Positions 47,457 through 61,240 of a stretch of DNA of 64,000 bases are shown here, one piece after another. Below the pieces are notes generated by a model. The model was not told where the DNA came from. It did not search any database and worked only from the letters and a program-made list of their open reading frames with translations. The stretch's first letter is position 1; each line of letters opens with the position of its first letter. The position numbers and the translations under genes are program-made. Source of the stretch: Euonymus europaeus (lineage: Eukaryota > Streptophyta > Magnoliopsida > Celastrales > Celastraceae); contig OY756960.1 of NCBI GenBank assembly GCA_963580455.1, forward strand, positions 2,480,001 through 2,544,000, read 5' to 3'.

Positions 47457-50080
47457 AGAACCTTGATACAGCAACGACAGTGGTTAGTTTAGTCTTGTAA
47501 ATTGCAATGTGTAATTATGTACTGCTGTTACTCTGGGAAATAATACCCTTTGAACTGGTTCTTTTATAGGGCTCTTGTGTAAATTTAAATTACAGTATGC
47601 ACTGTGTGAAATGGGAAGATTAGGATAAAATGAGTCAAACAATGCTTACAAACCGTAGTTGGAGTTTGTACACCGATGGCTTTCTCTCTAGACTTTGAAG
47701 TGAGGAAATAGAGGATGTTGAGCTTGCTGGGATTTTTCTAGCTAGCCATTGTAGATATATTGTGGAATTTAGAATTTGATCAACCAAAGTTATCAGTTCA
47801 GTTGCTTTAAATTGAAAAAAGTAAAGGGAAATTGTTCAATTTGGTAATGAAAAGTAAAAACATTCAATTACAGGATGAATGGTTAGATAAATATGACTGC
47901 TGTACAGAAACAGTACGATTATTATGGGACAGTTCGCGTCCACCCCTCTTCGTGTACATCTAGCGTCCACCCCTGTTAATAATTGTTAGATTTTAAAACA
48001 TAATTACTAGCCTTTAAATATGCTTAACAAGAACAAAATTATTTGTCCCATTTAATTTAAAAAATAAAATAAAAAGACAATTACACACCCAAAATGTGCG
48101 AGAAAAACACATAATGAAAAGACAATAAATTGTGAATGGTAATAGAAGATCGTAACATTGACAAGATCATCAGCAGTCGATTCCATCCCTTGCAGTTTAG
48201 CATACTTTAGTTTTGAAATTAAAAAGATTTTCATAACATCTCAAGAAAGCCTAGTTGACAACTACCCACGGAACAGAAGCATAAAAAACTATAGCTCTCA
48301 CTTCAAAGATCCCAAAAAAAATTATGAGCAATTGTATTAGAGAAAAGAACGCTGGAATGGATGGAGGATGAGAAATCTTAGAGTGTTGAGAGAACAGAGC
48401 AATTCTTTGAATGAGAATATAACAGATTTGGGAGGAAGCGAACGTTAGACGTTTTTGTGAAAAATACACAATTTTAATATACGTCATTAACAGACTGATA
48501 TGTCTAATTTAGTAATTTACACACGCAATCGCACTGGATTATAAGTGAGCTCACTCGTAAAATTTATCATACTTTACACATGTCATGTATCAAAAGAGGG
48601 TGGATACTATCCTCTCTTTTTCTGTAGGTGAATTTAAGAAAAACCCGATTACTATGGTTAGTAAGGTGGAAAAATGAAAGAAATTGAAAACTAAGATCAA
48701 TAATTGTATTAGTAAGAAGTTCACGATTAGTGCGATTTGTAAGGCGGAAAAATAGAAAATTGAAAACCAATTTTCCTCTTTCTCATTGTATAGCCCAATG
48801 CCAATGATATTTTTCGCTGGACCTAAATCCTTCATCTCAAACTCTCTATTTAATATAATCTATACGTCTTTATAAAAATACATGCATTTATCTTCACTAG
48901 CCTCTTAATTTTTTTAATGATTATTTATATATTTATTTAATTTAATGACTATTTAATATTTACATATTTCCGATGACTTTTTAATAAATAGTCTTATAAA
49001 CTTCTACCTCTACCATTGACCAAGCCTCCCTGGAACTATTTCCTAAATCAGCCCCTGCCTATCTCCACCATTTTCTTTGCGCCTATGAACATAGCATGAA
49101 CATATAAAGAGAAAATAAACACAATATTATACTCAGTAGTAACTTCTAATGTATTTCTGGCACACCATAAACGTGCCAAACCGCTTGATTATCATCAATA
49201 GCTATTAGGGCAAGTTTTAATCACTATTATGATAATAAATATCCTTTTTGATATATAAATGATAAGACCAAAAATATCTCACAATGAGAAGATGACATGT
49301 GACAAATAATTAGGGATCATTAACTCTGAAAATGAGGAAGCAAAGCCCCTCATACTCAGTTCACGTTGCTTGATTACCGAGCAACACAATACTATGTTCG
49401 GTCCTCCTATCCTCAGACAATAACTATCTGTTAGAGGGAGATGATTCCCCAATTTAGCAAGGTTCCATTTGTTTTACTCGAAATTCTATTAAAGAAAAAT
49501 TTTATCATTATAAAAAATGGTCTACCCCACAAGTAAATCATAACTTTAACTCCAGAAACACTATACATTCCTAGAGCACTGAGAACGATTTCTTGTGTCA
49601 ACGCCAGAAAACAATAACAATCTCTGGCGGACTCTTAGTTCACTTGTGCTCATTTGTGTAGGATTCATTTTGTCTGAGAAGACCTAGATTGGCCACATAT
49701 TGATATGTCATCCAAACGATGGATTTTTGGACGTCATCAATAAAAATGATAATATCTTGTCCATTGTGGTAATTATTTTGGAGTTTGCACTAAACAAAAT
49801 GATAATTTTTAATGCTAAGGTCGTGTATTTTCATAGTAAGCATTGGATACTACTATACAGTAAGATAATCAGGTGTGTTTCCATTTAAATTATTTACACC
49901 TTGTGTCTACTGTCTACAAATACAATTACATGTACATTAAATAGAAAATTAGAGAAAAAGGAAAAAGGAGAGCAAATTAGTGACAAAATTAAACAAAAGA
50001 GGCCTCCGGAGAAAGAGGAAAAAAAAAAGAAAAAAAAGAGAAGCAAAATAGTAGGCCTGAAGATATAAAACGGCATCGTT
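47457..50080. other. Intergenic DNA between TENA_E and the WD40 gene
   Basis: TENA_E 3' untranslated region, then AT-rich DNA. No gene is recognised. A short GRAS-like word run near 47683-47740 (TTTCTCTCTAGACTTTG, AGTGAGGAA) resembles 39357-39412 and may be a tiny duplicated scrap of the GRAS gene. Confidence 0.5.
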
Positions 50081-50367
50081 TCAATTTTGTTCTGTGTTTC
50101 TCGTTCGTCTTCTCTGCGCCCTCTCCAATTTCTTATCGTTTCCCAAGAGGAACCGTGCAGCACGAGGAACTCTCTCTCCATGCTTCTGAATTCTCCGTCT
50201 CGCTCGTGCTCTACATTCGTATTTTTTTTATTGAGAACTTAATTTTTATAGTTTCAGTTTTTGACCTCATCGATTCCCGTCGACTGTTGCCTTTCAATCC
50301 CCCAAGCAAGGTACAAAATGGCATCGTCTTGTTTCGAAAGAATACTCCATTGAATGCTTCTGTTACG
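50080..50367 (+). other. Probable non-coding first exon of the WD40 gene
   Basis: A donor GTAAGT follows 50367 and the acceptor ATACAG ends at 52394, six bases before the ATG. The region is rich in TTTC/CTCT words typical of plant leaders. The start is estimated. Confidence 0.35.
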
Positions 50368-51165
50368 GTAAGTCTTCATGTTTGGTAATCTTATTTGATT
50401 TTTATTTTAATTGGATAGGGATTGTGCAAGAATGAGATTCGATATCAATTTTGGTTTGTTCGGTGAAGCTTGTTATATTTTCGATTGTGCAATGGTAGAA
50501 GGTAGAGAGAGAGATTGAATTCTAGGGTTTTTTTTTTTTTTTTAAAATTCTGACAGAGAGTTGTGCATTATGGATTATTGTGGCTCAGGTCTTTAAAAGC
50601 TTAGAAAGGAGGTTCAGGCTTTTCAGGGACCGCCTTTCTGTTTTCTCTATGTATCAGCAGATTGAATGGACTATTGATTGCTTGTTAGAGTGAGTTGTGA
50701 ATTGCATTGTTAGTTTTGTGGAATGCACTCACTCTCCTTCTCAACTACTTACACTCTTTTGTGTGCTGCATGCTATAGCCTTTGGCTGTAAAGATGGGTA
50801 TCATTTGGTCACAAAAGACAGCCGGTATTTTCTAATTGATTGAGGTTCACAACTTTAGCAAAGTTATACAGTGGCTGCCAACCATGAACCAACCCCGGTC
50901 ATCCTATGAGATTTGGAAGCATCATCATGTGAAGTGGCCCTTGCCCGGTAGTGATGCGTGTATGTGTGTAATTATGTATATGTATATAGGAAAGGGGATC
51001 ATGATTTTTAGGTTAAGGGTGTATGGATTGACCGTGATTTAAATAGTGTCTGTGTTGTGATATTTGATGGGGCTATGAGCTATATTTTCCTGGGAAGCTG
51101 AAAAATTGGGTTTGGGGAAGTGGGAACTGCTCAGCATACTACCAATGTAGATGTAAACTCAATTT

Positions 51166-51258
51166 TTGTTGTTAGAGTTAGTAGGGTATTTCATGCCAAT
51201 AAATCCATGAACTTCTTGTTGTTAGAGTTAGCAAAGTATTTCATGCAAATAAATCCAC
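51166..51258. repeat. 50-bp direct repeat in the WD40 gene 5' intron
   Basis: TTGTTGTTAGAGTTAG with TATTTCATGC and AATAAATCCA recurs with a 50-base period; a third, weaker copy follows to about 51290. Confidence 0.7.
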
Positions 51259-52399
51259 CTATAATTATTTCATACCAAGAAATCCCCAATAGTTAAGTCT
51301 TTGCTAGTCTAGAGTTTGAGCTGGTAGATAGGGACCTATGTAGTCCTTTAAAACATTAGGGTTTGCTGGGTTTTTCTTCTTTTGTTTCCTTTATTTGATG
51401 ATTGCCTTGGTTAACAAGCTTATTAATTCTTAAGTTTTGATCATAGGTTTATATTTGTATTTCGACTGTTCTTTAATGAAATAAAAATCAATTTTCTTGT
51501 TCCATTCACATTTTATGTCCTGATAATTCATTAGAGAGTGTCCAAGTAAGAAAGTAAAAGTAAAAAACTCCCATGGTCAAGGCTCTCGCAATGCGCGAGA
51601 CAGACAAAATGTAAGCATACCTTAGCCCCATATAATATGTGGAGAGGATCAGAGGAACAGTGGAGAGGTTGTTTCTAGAAATTGAACCCGTGAGTCTGTG
51701 ACCTCTAAGTTTCATCCTTACAAGTTACAACTCTACTGTAGGGCTACATGCTTGCTTGTGGAAACTTGATGGCAGCTCATGTCAAACATGATGAGTTCAT
51801 ACTCAACACCTTGGTTGCAACTTGCAAGTTCCAGCGATGATAATATTAGGTTGTTATGCCATGGAAACTTCGTGGTTGTATCATTCTTCGTGGTTATGTC
51901 AAAATCTATGTTTTATGTTGGATAATTTGAATTGTCTTGCTGCTCTCTTTTTTTCTTTGTTAATGTGGTAGAAATTTTATTAAAAGGGTGAGTGAAACCA
52001 GAAAGCAAAAGTTCAAAGCAAATATATTACAAAGAAAGAGAATAAGGAAATGAAAGAGCACTGGTTTCATCAAAACTTACAATTTCTAAAAGGTTGACCA
52101 AAACCTGGTCATAGAGCGCCATTCGTACATGAATTTCCCCAATTCAGTTTCTTTCCCATTGAAGAGTATGCTGTTTCTTTCCAACCACACTAACTAGCAA
52201 GTGACCATAGGTATACTTAGCTGAAGTTTACTTTTGCCCTTGTTGTTTCAAAGTGAACTTGAAGCCTTTAACTCCAAATATAGATTTTCACTAACCAAGC
52301 TGATACACATAATATTTGCGTGATACTCATTTGATGGATGCCAAGCATTTATTTATCATTTATTATATATTGATTTATTTTTTTCGATATACAGGAAAT

Positions 52400-55300
52400 A
52401 TGGCTCTCCAGAAATACATTCCTTGTGGTGGTGCTCCTTCTGCGAGTATGAAGGCTTTGGGTTTCTCCTCTAGGATGCAGCAAAATGGTCCACTTACAGA
52501 TCTAGCAATCACAAAGAGAAGTCATACAGATGAGCCTGATGTTGATATCGATCTCAGAGAAATTTATTTTTTGATTATGCATTTCCTATCGGCTGGCCCA
52601 TGCCACAGAACTTATGAACAGCTTCGGAGTGAACTTCTTGAGCATCAACTCTTACCTAGGAGATATCATGCCTGGCACTCAAGGACTGGGGTGTGTAGTG
52701 GAGATGAAATTGATGATGGTGTGTCCTTCTCGTTACCTTACACTAAGTTGGTTGAGAGGTATAATATGCTTTTTACATTGTGCTTTACTCTTCCCCACTG
52801 GACAATGTTAATTGATGTTTTAAGTTGTCTTATTTTATTTATATTTTGGATAGTAGTTTCTTATAATCATGGCTAATGACATTTTTCTAACTAGATTTTT
52901 ATTCTTACAGAAGCGAATTATTATTTAGGTGAAATGCAGACCATGTCTGTTTTTTTTGGCTTGAGTGTATATATTATTACTTGCTGTTATTCATATGTGC
53001 TTAGGTACCCTCACATTGAGAAGGATCACCTAGTAAAGCTTTTGAAGCAGTTGATGATAGCTGAAGCCTCTCCATCTCAAGGCATGATCCTTGGACATGC
53101 TCCAAATGCAGCTGATGTTCCTACTCTTTTGGGAAAGGGGTCATATTCACTTTTGAGCCGTATGTGACATTTACTTACGATAGATCTTATCCGCTTGCAT
53201 GTCACTCATTTCTTTTGAAAAGATAGAAGCACTGAGGGGGTACTGATTGCGTTGTACAGCACGAATTCTATTATGAAGCTTTACAAGATATGTTGCATTT
53301 ACATATATAAATAGATATAATCCACATAATTTGATCTCTAGTAACAAAAGTTACAATTAGTTAGCTTAGATGCAGTGGCTGCTAGTTTCTCTCTTTCCAC
53401 ACCACCTGTAAAATAGCAAAATGAATGTCTGATACAGCTCATCCAATCTTTCATGATTCCCTCCACGAATGTCGTCCCATGTAGCCCCAGGCCACACTCT
53501 CCTGTCTAACCATAGCACTTTTGAATCAAGCTGTCCCCATTCGGTGAATACTATTTTTTATATTTATTTTTATTTTTAATGATCTAATTGATGAAACGTC
53601 TGTTTTTCTTTTTCCATTTAATATGAAAAGTATATTTTCCTGTTGATATGTGGCTCGTGTTTTTTTTTGAGATTATACTCTGAGATTGTAAGAATATTAA
53701 TTGTTCTTTCCAGCTTGGTTTCTTTGTGGAAGGAACTTCCTTTTCCATTACACGAAGGAAAATTTTATGTTTAAAATATAATTTTTTTGTACTCCTCCTA
53801 TACAGATGATAGGGCCCAAGCAAAGAATGAAATAAAATCTCTTCCTGTTCACATGTGTTGGCCTCACATGCATACTGACCAAGTTCGAGGGTTAAGCCTG
53901 AGGGAGATTGGTGGTGGATTTACAAGACACCACCGCGCACCATCTATACGCTCGGCATGTTATGCCATTGCAAAGCCATCAACAATGGTACAGAAAATGC
54001 AAAACATAAAGAAGACTCGTGGACACCGAAATGCTGTGTATTGTGGTATGGGCTTTATAATTCTTTTAGAAGTGAAGGTTTAATTAATATAATATCTGCA
54101 TATAGTTAGTTTTCATATTAGGACCAAGATCTACTTAAAGTGTACAGTGAAAACTAGAACTCATAGAACCACAAGAGAAGGGCTCTCAATTTCATGGGAT
54201 CTCAATTTTTCTTGCACTGTTATGGTATTTTAGTTATCTACTTAATTATTTTCACGTGCATGTGTGTGTAACTACGTATATTTCAAGGCATTATAGAGGA
54301 AAATGAAAGATAGACCTGTTTGTTGAGAGAGTTTTTCCCAACCTCAGAGTCCTTCCCTATGAGTTACATCAGTTTATTATGGTGATCAATTCATAGCTGT
54401 TATGTGTTTGTCCTATTGTTTTTTCTGGAGCATTACTTTTAATCGAATCTTCTAGGAATTACCATTATGCTTCTGCTGCAACAAATTCACATGTTGTAAG
54501 AGCTTCTTAAAGAATGCTGAAGTTTAACTAGCATTCGGCTATAAGCCTATATACTTTTTTGGGGCAGTTTCACCATCTTTAAGGTGCTTGAATAATAAAG
54601 TCAGGTGCATATAAATCTGTGGTTGTTTTGCTGTAGGTCTCACTTTTATTCAATTCAAACAAAAAGCTGTGCTTTGTGTTGTCTATTTGTTCCTTTTTTT
54701 TTTTGCCTCCAACTTTACTACTTGGTTCAATTTCTCATTTGACTTTGTAAGGTTGACATGGTTCAGCATTTTCATATGTTCAAATGGTGATCACATAATG
54801 TTATTACCATGTGTAATCCTGCAGCGATATTTGACCGATCGGGGAGATACGTTATTACTGGTTCAGATGATCGCCTGGTGAAGATCTGGTCTATGGAAAC
54901 TGCATATTGCTTGACCAGCTGCCGTGGTCATGAAGTGAGTTGTTTGTTAAATGTAGCAAACATCTATTGATTGTTTGTCTTTTTTGCCTTCTTTTAGTTT
55001 TTGTTATATTGTTGTGTTTTCTTGTATGCATCAAGGGTGACATTACTGACTTGGCTGTGAGTTCCAACAATTCTATGGTGGCTTCCTCTTCAAATGATTG
55101 TATCATTCGAGTTGTAAGCTTCATTAACTCCCAAGTAATATTTTCTTTGTTGTTTTTTATCTCCCACTTTTTTAAATTGTTTTCTTATGTTGTTTCTGGT
55201 TCTTGCAGTGGCGTTTGCCCGATGGGCTTCCAGTTTCGGTTCTCCGTGGACATACTGGAGCTGTTACTGCTATTGAATTTAGGCCTGGCTCTGCATACCA

Positions 55301-58300
55301 CCTTCTTTCGTACGTCTTATCCTTCATTGTTATGGTTATTTTGCGTGGAGTGTCTGCACAATCTTTTTTTTTTTGGTGTTTGCTGGTTTCTATTTTAAAA
55401 CATAATCACAGGCATCCATTGAAGTTTATTGGGAATCAAGTGTGCTTTTTCTTATCTGTTTTTAGGAGGCAAATCATTTCTCTGTAGTTTAGATTTGACC
55501 CTTGAAGTAGTACTTGATTTGTTCCTCTGCTTAATTATATGATGTGGATTCTAGCATTGCTTTTGTGCTACTTAAAAATAGTCTGCCTTCATACGAGACT
55601 AGATGAACTTAATTGATTCCTATTGGTCCTTTCCTTATTGAACCTAAATTTTTGTTGGCCTTTTGATGCCTTCTGTGAAAAGATATGAATAGATCTTTTG
55701 AACCCTTCATCTGGTTATGTTAATGTAATGTTTCCTTATCCTCTGCACAGATCATCTGATGATGGTACATGTAGGATATGGGATGTCAGGAATTTATCAA
55801 CTGGTCCACGCATATATGTTCCAAGGCCTGCTGATTCTATATCCGGTTAGTTATTTGTTCTTTCCTTTATCTTGTGTACTCTTTTTTTGTCCTTTTCTTT
55901 CTTTTATTTTGGTTTGAACATGATTTTTTTCCTGCACATGTGAAACTAACTATAAGAAAAATGGAATAATTGCAGGGAAGAATAATGGTGCTTCCTCAAG
56001 TGCTGGTCCTCAGAGCCATCAAATATTTTGTTGTGCATTCAATGCTAATGGAACTGTATTTGTTACTGGTAGCTCGGACACCCTTGCTAGGGTACATCTA
56101 AATATCTTGGCTTTGACATGTTTTATGCATGCACATTTTACCTGGCTATGCTAGCTCGGACACACTTGCTAATTTTTTTTTGTGGCAATTTTTACCCTCT
56201 CTGTTTCTCTGGTTTCTAGTGCAAGTGACTTGCTGCTTTAACTTTGCTTTTAACTTGACAGTATATTGTTACTTGTAGGTGTGGAACGCTTGTAAACCTA
56301 ATTTGGAGGATTCAGGTCAGCCAATGCATGAGATAGATGTATTGTCTGGCCATGAGAATGATGTCAATTATGTGCAATTTAGGTCAGTGTGTCCTTTCTA
56401 CTGCCATATACAGTTAAATCTTGACTGCTGATATATTTTACCTTATTTTTCAGTGGATGTGCTGCAACTTCTAAATTTTATCTGATTGATAGCTCCAAAG
56501 AAGATGGTATTCCTAAATTTAGAAATTCATGGTGCGTATGGAGATCTATCTTTTAGGTTATCTGAGACATGGCTGATTCTTCTTATTCCTTATACTAATA
56601 TGCAATCATGTCATATATATGTTTTCAGGTTTTCTCATGACAACATAGTCACATGTTCTCGTGATGGCAGTGCAATAATCTGGATTCCAAGATCCCGAAG
56701 ATCACATGTAATCTTATCTACGATAACTTTTAGTTTCTGCTTTTTGGATTTTATAAGTTTTTCTAGTGAGATTGATTTTATGGCCTTTCTGTAAATAAAT
56801 TTGTTATTTTATTCCTTTCAGACTTGATTGTTTCTTCTCTGTATTTATGGGTCCATTGTTTATGTTTTCAGGGGAAAGTTGGCCGATGGACACGTGCATA
56901 TCATCTTAAAGTTCCCCCTCCTCCTCTGCCGCCTCAACCTCCAAGGGGGGGCCCTCGTCAGAGAGTTCTTCCAACTCCTCGTGGTGTTAATATGATTGCA
57001 TGGAGCCTAGACAATCGCTTTGTGCTTGCTGCTATCATGGGTTTGTGGTTAATTCATGCACCAACTTGTCCTTGCTCCTTCCCTCTTACCTTGATCATTA
57101 ATAAATAGAACCAGTTTGTTTTTGGGTACACCATACACAGTTATTCACAGCATTATGGAGACGCAATGAAGCAATCTTACCATTATGTCAAACTGTTTCA
57201 TACGCACGCATTCCAAACATGATGTCCCTTTAATACACAGTTATTCACAGCATTATGGAGACGCAATGAAGCAATTTTACCATTATGTCAAACTGTTTCA
57301 TACGCACGCATTCCAAACATGACGTCCCTTTATGCAGTCTAGAAAATGTGTTATGATTTTGATTAAAAATATTTTTCGCATTTTCTTTGTCTGCATTTCT
57401 GAATGAAGCATTACCTTTTGATGCATCATATTTTTATCATTATCTCTTTGCATAAATATGGTACTTTGGTAGTTTCATTGAATAAATCGGGGAGAGCCTT
57501 ACACGGGTTTCAATTTAATTTTCTTAAACAATTCTGAAGAATGCCTCATCTTGCATTTTGCTGAGGTGCTAAGTCCTACTTTTTCAAGGAATAATTTGTT
57601 TTACTGCAATGCAGATTGCAGAATATGTGTTTGGAATGCAGCTGATGGTAGTTTAGTTCATTCTTTGACGGGTCATACTGAATCTGTGAGTGGTTCAATC
57701 TTTTGACATTGATTTCTGCTTGAATCTTTTCTTTTCTTTGTGTATGTATTTTTTCTTCTCAATATTATTTAATTGCCAAAGGGAAAATCTGCGACACAGT
57801 GGTAAAGTCGCTTGACCACAACCCAGGAATCATAGGTTCAAAATAATGGAAACAACCTCGCAATGCGGTGCTGAGGCTGCATCTGTTTTTCCATTTCCCG
57901 ACTCTGCCTCCAATGTTGGAACCTTGTTCACGGGAGTTATCTTGTATTATCTCATTGTCAATTGAACTTTATGAAAGATTTCTGAGATAATTATTGTGTC
58001 TAGTGTACCTGTTCCATCCTTGTGCCATTGTGCATTGGGTACAGTGTCTTTTTTGTTTCTTATGATCACGTTCATGATTTCTTGAAAATGTATCTAAAAG
58101 GTGAAGTCTAGAAAGAGATTATCAGGAAAGCAATTAGCCTTCCTTAGTCTTGATTGTAAGAAATTCATTGCAGTCTGTTCTGAAACATTGCCCGCATAAA
58201 ATAATTCATTTTCTTCCTGTTGACCATGTATTTAGCTTATATACCAGATTATGTGAATTGCAAAAACTTTCTAGGTCAGTATAGCCCATCCATTAGATTT

Positions 58301-61204
58301 TATAAATTGAATTTGTATTGACCATACAAGCGAACATGTGACCCAATGGTAAATAGGTAGGGTCACAGGTTCAATTCCTGGAAACAACCTTTCCACATAT
58401 TATGTTAGGGTAAGGTTTGCGTACATCTTGCTTGTCCCTGATGCTGCCCACTGCGAAAGTCTTGTGCACGAATTTGTTTACCTTTTTTACGAATGTATAC
58501 TGACCATGTAGTTAACTTATATACCAGATTATGTGTTGATCACGTTAATTGCAAAAACTTACTAGGTCACTTTTAGCCCCATCCCTTAGATTCTTTAAAT
58601 TCAATGTATACTAACAGAGTTTGATCTAACCAGTTAAATGGTGAAAATATGATCTTTAGGATTGGTAGAGTGAACAAGATAGAAGAAACATCTCCTACAT
58701 CAGAGGCATTCTTTATTTCTTATTGATTCTCTTTGCGAACAATATTTGTTCTTGATTGTTTTTTGATTTCTTTTTAACGCCATAATTAGTAATTGGGAAA
58801 GTATTTGAATTATATAATAATCTTGTTGTTGAAGCATTATAATATTTTCCTAACTCCCATCGTTCTGTTTGTTCACGTTTGCCCTGTTGCTGTTGCCTTC
58901 TTACCTTCTCATAGAAATATATTTTGTTCTTATTAAAGTCTCTTAACCTGCTATTTTTGGAGTTGATATGCATGCTTTTTATCTCCAAAAGATGCTGTTA
59001 CTGTGATGTGCAATTCCAATAAGGTTTTGCAAATGATCAACTTTTATGTAGCAATCATTTTTTGAAACTAAGATTGCCCTGTAAGCACTGGAATAGATTC
59101 TCATTTGCATCTTACTCACCAATAACCAATTTCACCTTTTGCTTCTGGTGTCAGTGCCTGTCAGTTCAAATGTATAGTTGGTGTTGGATTTTATCACGTT
59201 ATGTACTTATCAGATCAGTAAGATGTTTGTCTTGCCATATTTGTTTTTTTGGCAGACATATGTTCTGGATGTTCATCCCTTTAACCCTCGGATAGCTATG
59301 AGTGCTGGCTATGATGGAAGGGCAATAGTGTGGGATGTGAGTTTTCAATTTCTTAAAGCCTGTTTTCGTAAGTGTTTCTTTTTAATTTATGTCTATTGAA
59401 TGGTTCTTTTTTTTTTTATAGATATGGGAGGGTGTACCGATTCGAACGTATGAAATTTCACGCTTCAAATTAGTTGATGGAAAATTTTCACCGTAAGTGC
59501 AGTAATAATCAATACGTGATTCAATTTCTTCTTGCACCTGATCTACTTGACACTATTTTATTTTGGTCTGGTTTCAGTTTAAATCAGAGTAAAAAGTCAT
59601 GACCTTTTATTTGCTTAGCAGTCATTCTTGGTTTTGTGGCAGTTTGTTATCTGAATATTTTTTAAATTGTAATTGCTGTGTTTTATACTTTTATTGATAC
59701 TTTGAATAGTGCTGAAATGGTCTCTGCAGTCGAAAATAACTTCTGCTAACCTAGGTTTCAAATTATCAAAGGACATAAAATTGGCCCATGACCTCAATAA
59801 ATAATTACAAAATATGAAATGCCTGAAACTTCTAATTGTGGCACATATTTTTTCCTACACATCACTGGGTTACCTAGATGAGCAACCGCTGTTTTTGTAT
59901 GTCCTGATGGAATCAGAAGTATGATTTAACGTAGTTCACCCATTGAGTTTAAACTGCCAGTATACCAGATTGCGATTGATGCCTAGATCGGCTTTGATTT
60001 TGCTTATTGAAGATTGGTTAAAGAGATCAGTTTATAAAAGCCTATATATGATTGAATTTGAACTTTCATGTTTTTTTAGGGCTTATGCATATTTGGGGTG
60101 AGAAATGGTGTTAGGTAAATGTTTTAGAAGCAAGTTTTGAAACTTTACTTCTACTTATTGTTGTGTGCTTTCAAAAGCATCTACATGAATGCTTATGCTT
60201 TTAAAAGCTAGCTTCTTCTCATCATATAGTTTGTTTGAACTTTGAAAACCCTCATTTACTTAAAAAAAAAAAAATCTATAATCAACTATTGAAAATTTTC
60301 TCTCTTTTGCCCTTCCCCAACCTCGTCTCAACTAGGGGAGCCTTGTGCAGGGGATTTGTTTAAACCCTTAAAACTTGTATAAAATCTTCTTTAAGCAATT
60401 TTGAATATGGACAAGCAATGCCGAGCTGGGCTCGAGTTTGAGGCTTCATGACAGGACTCAGCACACCCAAAATAGAGTTATGTCATTGTTATTATTCTTT
60501 TCTCACAGTACGTATTGATTTGGTGCTTTTGGATCCTCAGATTGTCGTTCGCCGCTGAACCCCCTCCCACTTTCAACTTTATTAAGTAACATTTGCTATT
60601 GTTATCCGATGGATTGTTATCTATGATACTGTTTTTTTTTCTCCCTTTTTCTGAAGTTAGTTATGTGTATCAGAATATAGATGGACATGGATTGACCTTA
60701 TTCCCTTAACCTCTCTATGATGTAGGGATGGAACATCCATCATTCTCTCGGATGATGTTGGTCAATTATATATATTAAATACTGGTCAGGGTGAGTCTCA
60801 AGAGGATGCCAAATATGATCAGGTACTTTGTTACCAAAAAGAATTGGTTTACTACTCATAAATAGCATCCTGGGATTTTTTGTTCCTTATTCTTTGTTTA
60901 ATTCTGTAACAGTTCTTCCTTGGCGATTATCGTCCCCTCATCCAAGACACGTATGGAAATGTGGTTGACCGGGTTAGTTAATCATTTAGATTTCTCATCA
61001 TCTCTCAAAAAAAAAAAGGGATATGTCATCGATTTGCCTTTTTACTTTTTCTGCTTTACCTTAACTTGTTTTCATGTTCATTAAAGAAAACTTATTTTTC
61101 TTTACGCTAATTTCAAACTTTCCTCTTCATATTCTCCTTGTTGTATGAGTAGATATGACTGTAAAAGTAAATAAATCATGTCTGTATCTGAGTGAGTGCG
61201 TGTT

Positions 61205-61240
<36 letters not shown>

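Noticed and set aside
54940..55398. 152-codon open frame crossing WD40-gene exons
   Set aside because: It reads through introns; the spliced model with WD40 motifs explains the coding parts.
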